The position numbers and the translations under genes were made by a program. Shown here in pieces: positions 39,338 to 48,800 of a stretch of DNA of 64,000 bases. The DNA comes from Dendrolimus kikuchii (taxonomy: Eukaryota; Arthropoda; Insecta; Lepidoptera; Lasiocampidae). Position 1 is the first letter of the stretch. The number at the start of each line of letters is the position of its first letter. The notes below the pieces were generated by a model. It was given only the letters and a program-made list of their open reading frames with translations. It did no database searches and had not been told where the DNA came from. The stretch lies in the NCBI GenBank assembly GCA_019925095.2, contig CM034391.1:27269051-27333050 (forward strand). Direction: 5' to 3'.

Positions 39338-39659
39338 AATATTCAACATTTATATATATTCTTGTCTTAAATTTGAAATTCGTGTAAATCGAAATGTATA
39401 TAATATTTTGAGTACAGACTATACGTACTTTAATGATGAACAAACAACCCGAAAATATTATTACGGGTATGAGTATTATATAAAACAGTGTTACATAGTT
39501 GGAGGCAAATCAAGTTGCGCTAATTGTGTAACAGTGCCCTTAGACCCTCGAGCCTGAAGGCTCACTATCGTAACTGGTAATTTTCTACCAGGGTTGTCAC
39601 TTTATACAGTTAAATTTGATAATATTGCTTTAATTCTATTGCGGTTCCCATTTATGGTT
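39338..39659. other. unassigned, possibly LTR-flanking
   Basis: No gene recognised. CCCTCGAGCCTGAAGGCTC near 39545 forms a small inverted pair. Confidence 0.35.
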
Positions 39660-40170
39660 TTCATACATATGTTTACAAGTTGGGCCACCTGCATACCTGT
39701 AAACAAAGCACATTTATTACCTGCCGCGGCGTTTGAGCTAATAACATTGAAACTATTTATGACTGTCTTCTTTTATTTACTTTGTGTTTAAAAATTTTAA
39801 TTAGAAAAACAGTCCATTGTGTATTGTACTCGTTTATAGCCGTTCGCAGGCATAATTACGCAGGTGGATGGATTACGTTTTCTGGGAAATTGCGTCGACG
39901 CTTGCCAGGTAGACATATTGCATCGGTGTATTATAAAGCAATGGCCCAATGGAGAGATAGTCAGTCTAGCGAAAACCACGATATGGCGAGACTTGTGTAC
40001 ATTCAATAACCTATATAGTGATGGACTTGGCGCGTGTTATTAAATCGCACATTACGTTTGAACTGATTGTGTTTAGTTATTTGTACCTGTGTTACACGTG
40101 TTTGTATAGTTCTAATAAACTCTATTATACTTTCAACGGCATTTTTAATTCGAGTCCCGCACTCGTAACA
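39660..40170 (+). repeat. LTR-like sequence, family L, diverged copy
   Basis: Shares CCTGCATACC, CATTTATTACCTG, CCATTGTGTATTGTA, ATTACGTTTGAACTG, TTGTACCTGTGTTACACGTG and the end CTCGTAACA with the LTRs at 43633 and 44294, in the same order. The 5' end is not resolved. Confidence 0.6.
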
Positions 40171-40333
40171 ATATTATCACGCCTGATTCCCATGGGGGTA
40201 ATAGGCATAGACGATGGATTACTATAATAAATCCAACGGCATTTTTAATTCGAATCCCGCACTCGTAACAATATTATCACGCCTGATTCGCATGGGGATA
40301 GTAGGTATAGACGATGGATTTCTACTTGTGACT
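40134..40333. repeat. 100-bp tandem duplication across the LTR end
   Basis: CAACGGCATTTTTAATTCGA starts at 40134 and again at 40234. The unit includes the last 37 bp of the LTR and 63 bp beyond, differing at a handful of sites. Confidence 0.9.
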
Positions 40334-41397
40334 GGCCTCACCATTTGTTAGCCAGAGAGTCCGGTTTCTCTGGCTTGAGGGGAGCGTGGTGGACTGCTCC
40401 CTCTCCCGCTCCGCCGCCTCCTTCGCGAACATGACTGTTGCGGAGAGAATCACCCCCCTGACCTCTCCCCCGGAAATCCTGTACCCCACGCCCCGCTTTC
40501 CGCGGATATGTAGCCCGCTCCGTTAGCTGCTAAGCGTCTGCATTTTTGTAGTTGCTTAGTAAACACGGGGCGAGCTTCCGGCAGATCTCAGTCGGTCAAA
40601 TAAAGTTTTCGAACAAGTAATACACACAAGGAAGACTAAGAAGACCAGGAAGATCAAGAAGCATACGGAAGACTCTACAGCCAACGGACTCTCAGCGTGT
40701 CTACGTGGATATTGTGAACCACCAGTGATTGTGATTAGTGCCACTCGTATTGATCGGTGTAATCGATACAGTTAGTGCTATCTACGTTCAGCGTAACGTC
40801 CCAGGCTAGTGCTAAGTTGTGTTGGTTAACCTCGAACGTGCCGTTTGATACAGTAGTGCTGATCACATCTGTTGCTGTTGTAGCGCCTATAAATAAATTC
40901 AGTCAACTTGCTAAGGGGTGTTTCGTTTAGGGCGACCCTTGCGCCCTCACGCCCAACAATGAAGGTCTCGCAGAAGGAGGCGGCTGCGATCCCCTCTGTC
41001 CTACCCTAAAGGCTGACAAGGCGTTGCCTTCGCCCCTGGTGTTGTAAACGTCTTTAGGCGACCTCAACGACTTTCCATGTCTGTTTGCCAACTTTACATT
41101 AAAAAAGGCAGTTATGTAAAAACAGAAGAAAAATCTAGCAACCCTAACCACTCAACCCGTTCAGCGCAATAACAAATAAATGTACGTAAATAACGCAGTA
41201 ATTTCATTTGGTTAGCTTTACGTGGAACGGGTTTTGTTACTAATGTCCTTAAGGAGCGAACGGGATGTAAGATAATAATTGAGGTAAGATCAGTTGGTGC
41301 GAGCAAGACAGCGTTTTAAAGGCTTTATGTTCGAGATAATGCATAGAAGCTTTGTAATTTCAGCGACATTCTACGAATAAATGAAACTAAGTTTTAA
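40334..41397. other. BEL-like LTR remnant and a reverse retroposon piece
   Basis: From 40434, TGTTGCGGAGAGAATCACCC, CCCTGACC and CACGCCCCGC echo the BEL LTR start, but the rest differs. 40953-41060 (ACAATGAAGGTCTCGCAG, GGCTGCGATCCCCTCTG) looks like a minus-strand retroposon fragment. 41100-41397 shows nothing recognised. Confidence 0.4.
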
Positions 41398-41709
41398 CCG
41401 TGCAGGAACGGAGAAAGAATACAATTTCCTGCGGCCGGGCGGCCTGTCGTAAGAGGCGACTTAACAACCCACAGCCAGGTGGTAGGGCATTTGCCCGATT
41501 GGATGGCTACCACCCCTGGTCTAAAAGATGTCGCCATAACAACCTTGAGTTGTGTTCCGGCATTAGTGACCAGGTTCCAGTTTCCCTTAAGAGACCAGCA
41601 GCGCATTTGTAGCAACTTTGGTGTTGCAAATGTCCATAGGCGATGGTAACTGCTTTCCATCAAGTGGGCCGTCTGCCTGTCTGCTGATCTCCTGCAATAA
41701 AAAAAAAAT
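41398..41709 (+). mobile_element. SINE-A copy 11, full length
   Basis: All blocks present, TGCAGGAACGGAGAAAG to TGCAATAAAAAAAAA. Another good reference copy. Confidence 0.9.
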
Positions 41710-41725
41710 AACATTGTGAACTCTA

Positions 41726-41980
41726 TATATATAAAAATGTATTGACGTTTGTTTGTCTCACAAAAAGACGAGAACGGCTGAATCGATTTGGCTTATTTTA
41801 GTTTTGAATTATTTATGGAAATCCAGGGAAAGTTTAAAAGGTGTAAACATGAATCATAGAAATTTATGTACGTGAATAACTTGAGAACGACTTTACCGAT
41901 CTTGATGATTTTTTTTTTGTGAGTGTTTAACTGGGTCCCGGGATGGTTAAGATTCAGAATTGAAACCTTAACTTTTGTGA
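41726..41980 (+). mobile_element. Helitron-type fragment
   Basis: CTATATATATAAAAATGTAT, GAGAACGGCTGAATCGATTT, GGAAATCCAGGGAAAGTTTA and ACTTGAGAACGACTTTACCG. It combines words from the 55672 and 20938 families, so it is a nested or chimeric Helitron. Confidence 0.6.
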
Positions 41981-42303
41981 TAAATATGTTTAGTTTCTCT
42001 AAATATGTACAAATGTATATTGTTTTAGATAGGCAGTTTTTTTTTTAATTTACTGGCCAAAATGCTAGGTACTTTCTTTTTTCATATTTTTATCACCTGG
42101 CTTTTTTATACTCGACATTGGCAAAATCAATGTAAAAACGGCATTGCAGCTGTCATTAAAAAAATAGACAAAGGCAAATGTACAGTCGGTAAGATATAGG
42201 AACCGGCAGTTAGTCACATTAACATAGTGTCAGATGTAGCTTAAAAGAATGCAGTGTAAAAATGCACCCATGACTCAATAATCGAAAGGAAAAAAACTAA
42301 AAG
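41981..42303. other. unassigned spacer
   Basis: AT-rich, nothing recognised. Confidence 0.4.
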
Positions 42304-42608
42304 TTTTTTTTTATTGCAGGAGATCAGCAGACACGCAGACGGCCCACTTGATGGAAAGCGGTTACCATCGCCTATGGACATTTGCAACACCAAAGGTGCT
42401 ACAAATGCGCTGCTGCTCTTTCAAGTGAGTCCTGGTCACTAATGCCGGAACACAAATCAAGGTTGTTACGGCGGCATGCTCTAGACCAGGGGTGGTAGCC
42501 ATCCAGTCGGGCAAATGCCCTACCACCTGGCTGTGGGTTGTTTAGTCGCCTCTTACGACAGGCCGCCCGGCCGCAGGAAATTGTATTCTTTCTCCATTCC
42601 TGCACGAA
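42304..42608 (-). mobile_element. SINE-A copy 12
   Basis: Near full length with a small deletion in the AAGGGAGACTGG region. Confidence 0.87.
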
Positions 42609-43632
42609 TGAACTGCAAGATGATGGATACAAATGTAAAGCTAAACCTGAAAAGAGAAGTATAGATTTGGTGAATGATGATATGATGATTTGTGTTGTGA
42701 CAGAAGATGTATGTCAGAATAAAGGAGTGTGGAAGGAAAATACATATCGATACCTCGGGGCTCAAAGGACTTAACCGCCATTTCGGTGAAATTTACTTTT
42801 CAATGCAGCCCTACTTCATTTTTTTCTCCTCTATCGATCAGGTATATGTAAAGTCGAGAAGACGGCCCCATTTCTTGTATAAAATAAAACATATATTTTT
42901 AGATTTTGTGTCGTAACAGCAACCAATGTTAATGATCATAAACGCGAGGGTAGTAAACGACACCATAGATGATACAATTAGTTGTCTGAGTAGATAAATT
43001 GATATACTAAGTTAATAAATAAAATCGAAATTAAATATGCAAATAAAGAAAGAAAAGAATTTCTTATTTTCTCTCTTTACTTAAAATTTAATCAACTGAA
43101 GAAAACAAAGCAACAGTCTACAAACTGATAGAATTAGTAAACAAATTGGCAGTTAGAACCATCTCTGATCACACATCCATAGATTTTTAGGGTGTAAACG
43201 CCCCAAACGTACAATTTTCCGGGGCGTATAGGAAAACTGTTTTTGTTACTTTTAAATCTATTTGAAATATAATTTAACAGTGTTTTGGATCATAACATTT
43301 TAAGACTTTTGGTTTTAGAATGGTTTAATTAGGCCAAGAATCAAAAAAGTTATCTTCGAAATAATATTTTATATTTTGTTTTTCGGCTCTCTTGAAAAAT
43401 CGAGTTTTGGTGCTTACGCCCTTTGAGCCCCGAGGTGTCGATATTGTGCCGAACCCAAATAATTGAGAGAAGGTGACAGAAAAGAGAGAGATGCAGCCTA
43501 AAGACAAAGAAATAAAGAAATGTTGTATATGGTCACAGTCATCGAGACTAATTAGCAGCGGAGCAGGGGTATTATACAAAAAGCCAGTAAGTCCATAAAT
43601 GGACATTCACTGGAATTCTCAAAATATTGTAT
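42609..43632. other. unassigned; short inverted pair
   Basis: ATCGATACCTCGGGGCTCAA at 42747 is found inverted near 43440 (TTGAGCCCCGAGGTGTCGAT), bounding about 690 bp as a possible small TIR element. 42612-42770 has an open frame of LINE-like charge pattern without clear motifs. 43195-43240 has an inverted GTAAACGCCCC/GGGGCGT pair. Confidence 0.4.
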
Positions 43633-43975
43633 TCTTACGACCTACACGCCAACAACCGAAAGTGGATTCACACCTGCATACCGTAAAACCACACTTTATT
43701 ACCTTTCGGCATTTGGACTCCTTTTGTTTCCTTTGTGTTTAAAATTTGTGATAATAAAATAGCCCATTGTGTATTGTAATATTTTATGGCAGTCATTAGC
43801 CAGGTGTGATTCTAAGAAATTCGATCACACAGCCGAGCAAACATATTGCATCCGGGCAGTATAAAGAAATGCCTCTGCGCGTGTTATTGAATCGTGCATT
43901 ACGTTTGGACTGGTTGTGTTCAGTTATATTTGTACCTGTGTTATACGTGTTTGTATAGTCCTGGAACTCGTAACA
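43633..43975 (+). repeat. solo LTR, family L, with GTAT duplication
   Basis: Starts TCTTACGACCTACACGCC and ends ACTCGTAACA, flanked by GTAT on both sides (43629-43632, 43976-43979). The R/U5 region between TTTGTATAGT and CCTGGAACTC is shortened. A 4-bp duplication suits a Ty3/gypsy-type integrase. Confidence 0.7.
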
Positions 43976-44293
43976 GTATCAAAAACCAAACACTGTAGGT
44001 AAATTGTTAAAACAACAATACTAATTGCATTTCGGCTCGTCTCGAGGGTCTAACCGCGAAGTTGAAACGAATGCAGACTGCCAATTAAAAATATCAATAA
44101 TATGTGTTGTAATTGAATGTGGTGGCAGTCGGGAAACAATGCAACTTAATTGGTTCATTATTGTTTTCCAATAATGATTATCTGTGTATCATCATGTTGT
44201 TAAAGTTATATAGACAGTCCTCCAGTTACATCGTTTCGAGGTACTTCAAGCGGTTTTTAAACACTAACCCCTTTGAGGGTACAGAGTTAATAT

Positions 44294-44710
44294 TGTTATG
44301 ACCTACACGCCGACAATAGTGCATACAAACCTGCATACCATAAAAACACACTTTATTATCTTTCATCATTTGAACATATTTTGTTTCCTTTGTGATTAGA
44401 AAACTGCCCATTGTGTATTGTAATATTTTATGGCAGTCATTAGTCAGGTGTGATTCTAGGAAATTTGGTCCACGCGGTCGGGCATACATATTGTATCTGT
44501 GCAGTATAGTAAGTATAGACGGAGTAAGATGCATGTACATTCGGTAATTATTTAGTGATGGACTTTGCGCGAATTATTGAATCGTGCATTACGTTTGGAC
44601 TGGTTGTGTTCAGTTATATTTGTACCTGTGTTATACGTGTTTGTATAGTTCTAATAAATTCTATAGTAATTGTAGCGGCATTTTTAATTTGAGTCCTGCA
44701 ACTCGTAAGA
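44294..44710 (+). repeat. solo LTR, family L, 417 bp, ATAT duplication
   Basis: TGTTATGACCTACACGCC to ACTCGTAAGA, flanked by ATAT (44290-44293, 44711-44714). AATAAATTCTATAG near 44650 may be the polyadenylation region. No internal region is left, so it arose by LTR-LTR recombination. Confidence 0.72.
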
Positions 44711-44878
44711 ATATTATTTCTGTCCAAAGCCAGCTACCATCAAAATTGCTGCGCCAAAACCAAGAGAATTATATCGTCTCTTTTATTCTAATACAAATTC
44801 TATGTAGTTAGAGGGAGAAAGCATCAGTTCAACGTTCGTTTCTATTATATTTATTTGACCACAAATTAGTGGTACTTC

Positions 44879-45034
44879 CTAATTAGCCGTTTGTGACACT
44901 CGAGAACAAATTTGTGGTGGTTCCGTCTTAAAAGGCCAACTAACGAAATGAGTCCTGGCCTCCAAAATGAGAATACTCCACTCCTTTCTATTCAGCGCGG
45001 ACTCCTGCCAGTTATCGGCTTGAAGCTCGCGCAC
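44879..45034 (-). pseudogene. LINE ORF2 C-terminus cut by the BEL insertion
   Basis: Minus-strand frame VRELQADNWQESALNRKEWS then LILEARTHFVSWPFKTEPPQ and a stop at 44881, the same C-terminus as 24905-25098 (LQARNWQ, AQDRGKW). The upstream part would lie beyond the BEL element but is not found at 51733, so the two BEL flanks are not the two halves of one LINE. Confidence 0.7.
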
Positions 45035-45356
45035 TGTTGCGGACAGAGAGCACCCCCCTGACCCGCCCGCCGGAGCACATCTACACTCCGCGCCCCGCAT
45101 ACCGCCGACGCCCATAGCTAGCGCGATTAGCAACTAGGCGTCGGACGGAATGCGGGTATAGGAGGCCGAAAAAACTGAAAATGAATATACTGCTGATACT
45201 ACCACTTCAAGAAAAATTATCAATTCAGCCACTCAGCTATATTGTACTCTCTTTGTTATACTTTTTAAATGTATAATGTATTTATAAATAATAATCATAC
45301 AGTCCATTATTACGTCGAATTTTCATTTACAACCCGAGGTGCAACTGCCACCAATA
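45035..45356 (+). repeat. BEL 5' LTR
   Basis: 322 bp, TGTTGCGGACAG to GCCACCAATA. About 3% different from the LTRs of the minus copy, including net 6-bp length change. Confidence 0.9.
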
Positions 45357-45362
45357 GTTTTT

Positions 45363-45380
45363 TGGTACTTCGCCGCCGGA
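45363..45380 (+). promoter_or_regulatory. candidate primer binding site
   Basis: TGGTACTTCGCCGCCGGA, six bases after the LTR, the same as at 17538-17555. The tRNA is unassigned. Confidence 0.6.
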
Positions 45381-45527
45381 TAGAAGAATCGCAAAGAAGA
45401 AACGAGCAGTGTCTTTTGCTCCATCGAAACCTCAAGAAAGAAGAAAGACCAACTCTATACGGTCTCGTAGCGGCACCCTAAAGAAGAAAGAAGATTATTA
45501 TAGAAGATCATCGTGGGCAGCCCGGAC

Positions 45528-45593
45528 TACGTACTAGGAGACCAAGAGTTCCTGCCGGACTACGTACCAGGAGACCAAGAGTTCCTGCCCCGG
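45528..45593 (+). repeat. 33-bp tandem duplication in the BEL leader
   Basis: GACTACGTACTAGGAGACCA and GACTACGTACCAGGAGACCA begin two adjacent 33-bp units. The same pair is present in the minus copy (about 17325-17390), so it predates the split of the copies. Confidence 0.85.
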
Positions 45594-45858
45594 ACGCCGA
45601 GGCTACGCGTCTGCAGGATCAAGACCGGAAGAAAGAATAACGTTACTTCGTACCGTGACCGAGTGACTGTCCACCTAACGGTGCCAAACGGCCAGTTCAC
45701 AAAGTCATAGACGGTGCGCTGTTTCCAGTTAGGTCGGTCAAAGGTCTCAGTGTTTAGTGTTTAGTGTAGTAAATTAGGATCGTCGGTTATACACACACAT
45801 ATATACACACTGGTCAGGGTAGTCGGTCATACGTGTTAGGCTAAGGCAAGGACCGAAG

Positions 45859-48800
45859 ATGCCGAACACCAGGAGCAAGACCGCCGAAGACAGAGTGCAG
45901 AGAGCGTATCAAGAACCCCCCGCGTCGCCGTCCGTACATATATCCGCGTCCGCGTCCGCGCCGAACGTATCGCGACCCGCGTCGCCCGGAATGCAACAGA
46001 CGACGACCGCGCAAGTACACACCGCGATTCGTACTGAACGCCAATCGCGATCACCGTCCGTCCGATCACACCGTTCGCAGCTCAGCGCCGCCACTTTGGT
46101 GAGGCAAGTGGAACTGGAAGCAGAAGAACAAATCGCCGCAATCCGTCGGGAGGAGCTCCGGTTACAAGTGTCGCTGATCAAGAAGAGGGTCGCTGCGAAC
46201 ATAGCCGCCCTCAAGGAGCAGACAGACGGGAACAGCGTGTGTGAAGACGATGGGGTGGAAACAGAGAGAAATATAACAGAGTGGTTGAAGAATACCCGCA
46301 TACGGGGGGAGTCGCCGAGCGCAGGCGACAGGACCGAGCCCGGAACGAGAGGAGCCGGACCGCGACCACCGTTAGACGCTGCGGGAAGAGCAAGGGAAGA
46401 GTATCCAATGGCGCGGGACCGGTCTGCAGAAACGAACGACCAGACCGCTCGTGTGACGTTCAGAACGCCGCGCAACGCAAGATCGCCGACGCCGACCAGA
46501 TCCAGGGATCGTGGAATCGACCGTCTAGCAGACGTACTGGAGCGCATGACACGCAACAGGCCGACACCGCGACAGTGCCAGGAGCTGCCTACCTTTAGCG
46601 GGGCCCCGGGAGAGTGGCTACCGTTTAAAGCTGCAATGCGCGAGTCGACGAGCTTACACGGATTTTCACCTGCGGAGAACTTAGGCCGTCTACGCACTTG
46701 CCTTAAAGGCGAAGCAAGGGAGTGCGTGACAGCCCTGCTGTATACCGCCGTGGACCCTGCGATCATTATGAAGACGCTGGAGCGCTGCTATGGACGTCCA
46801 GAGATCATAATCAGTCGCGCATTGGAAGACATCAAGAAGTTGCCACGATCGGGTTCGTCTGCCAGCGAACTCAACAGCCTAGCCACCAAACTGCAGAATA
46901 TAGTGACGGTCATCTCGTGTGTCGACAACAAGGGATATTTACTTAACCCTATGTTGACACGACAAGTCGTCGAGAAGCTCAGCCCGCATCTACGAACGAA
47001 ATGGTGCGACTTTGCAGATGAATTCTCGAGCCGAGACGAGCCGGAGATTATGACACTATCGAAATTTCTAACGGGCGAAGCAGACAGAGCAATGAAGTAT
47101 TCTTTCATGACGTCATCACTGCCTACGACGAGTGTAAACGTCACTAAAGAAAATAAAGTGAAGCCGCCGAGGATGAACGAGCGTCGCCGTGTGTATGCTA
47201 CAACGGAAGCCAAGATCGTGTGCTACTGTTGCGGAGCTGAGCACCAGACAACGCAGTGCGGCAAGCTGGCTTCGATGTCGTTGCCAGCCAGATGGGAGTG
47301 GGCCAAGGAAACGAGAATATGTTTTTTGTGCCTACTAAGTAAACACAGACGGTTCCGTTGTAAGGCGAGGAAGTGCGGTGTTAATGAATGCCGCGAGCCG
47401 CATCACGCACTTCTACACCAACGAAGGGAAACTGGAGCCGTCAGTGGACCGATCGACCGAGCGGAGTCGGTCAGTCAACCGGCCGACAGAGAGGAGTCGG
47501 TCATGACGGCATCGGCACACAATTCTAACACCGAGAGAAGAGTGTTATTGAAGGTGTGTCCGATTACCGTCAAGGGGCTTAACGGAAAGGAAGTGAGCAC
47601 GTACGCGCTGCTGGATGAAGGGTCCACGATCACGCTCGTCGACGAGGAGATAGCCGGGATGCTAGGGGCAGATGGCCCGAGGAGGCCATTGAACATTCAC
47701 GGCATCACGTCGAGCCAGCGGGAAGCGGAAAGTAGGATGGTGAGCGTCGCGGTGCGCGGAAGAGCGCAACCGCACTACCATCCTATCAAGGCGCGCACCG
47801 TGAAGAAACTCGCACTGGGAACTCACTCCGTTAAGTCTGAAGTCATACGACAGTTACACCATTTGAAGACGCTTCATATAGACGACGTGTGCTTTATGAA
47901 CGCCAAGCCGCGCGTATTAATTGGAGCTGACAACTGGCATCTGATCGTGACTAGAAAACTGTTGGCAGGAAAGAAGAGCCAACCAGCCGCTTCCCTGACC
48001 CTCTTGGGGTGGACCATACACGGGAGTGCACCCAGAGGCCTGGTGACGCAGGGAAACGACACCGTATTACACGTCCGAACGTGGCAAGATAAAGAGCCGC
48101 GGGAAAAGGACGAATTATTCGAAATAGTGAAGTCTCATTTCGATATCGACGCACTCGGTATATCGAACAAGGTGAAACCTGTAGCGGAAGAACAACGGGC
48201 GCTGAAGATATTTTCAGAGACCGTGAAGAGAGAAAACGGCCGCTTCGAAGTCGGACTGCCCTGGCGAAACGATGACGTCACCATGCCACCGAGCTACGAC
48301 ATGGCAGTGCGTCGTCTACGCGGGATCGAGCGCAAAATGGATAAGTCGCCGCAGTTTAAACAAGCATACACGGCCCAGGTCAACAGGCTACTAGCAAAAG
48401 GATACGCCGAGCCTTGCGAACGAAGCCACGAAGGAAACCAACGCATGTGGTACATGCCTCACTTCGCCGTTACGAACCCGAATAAGCCTGACAAAGTGAG
48501 ACTGGTATTTGACGCTGCCGCCCGTTCAAACGGGGTGTGCATGAACGATGCGTTACTGGATGGGCCAGACTTGCTACGTGCCTTATACGGAATCCTGTTC
48601 AGATTCCGGGAAGGGAAGATCGCCGTAACAGCTGACATACGTGACATGTTCCTTCAGGTGAAGATAAGGAAAGAAGACAGAGCGGCGCAGCACTTCTTAT
48701 GGCGCGGTGACGACCGCCATAACCCGCCTCGGCGCTACGTTATGACGTCTATGATATTCGGAGCACGAAGCTCGCCATTCCTCGCACATAGCGTGAGAGA

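Noticed and set aside
45513..45710. Conserved 65-codon leader ORF shared by both BEL copies (also 17208-17405)
   Set aside because: It begins with GTG, not ATG, and has no internal Met. Its conservation is explained by the near identity of the two copies. The 33-bp tandem duplication inside it is reported instead.
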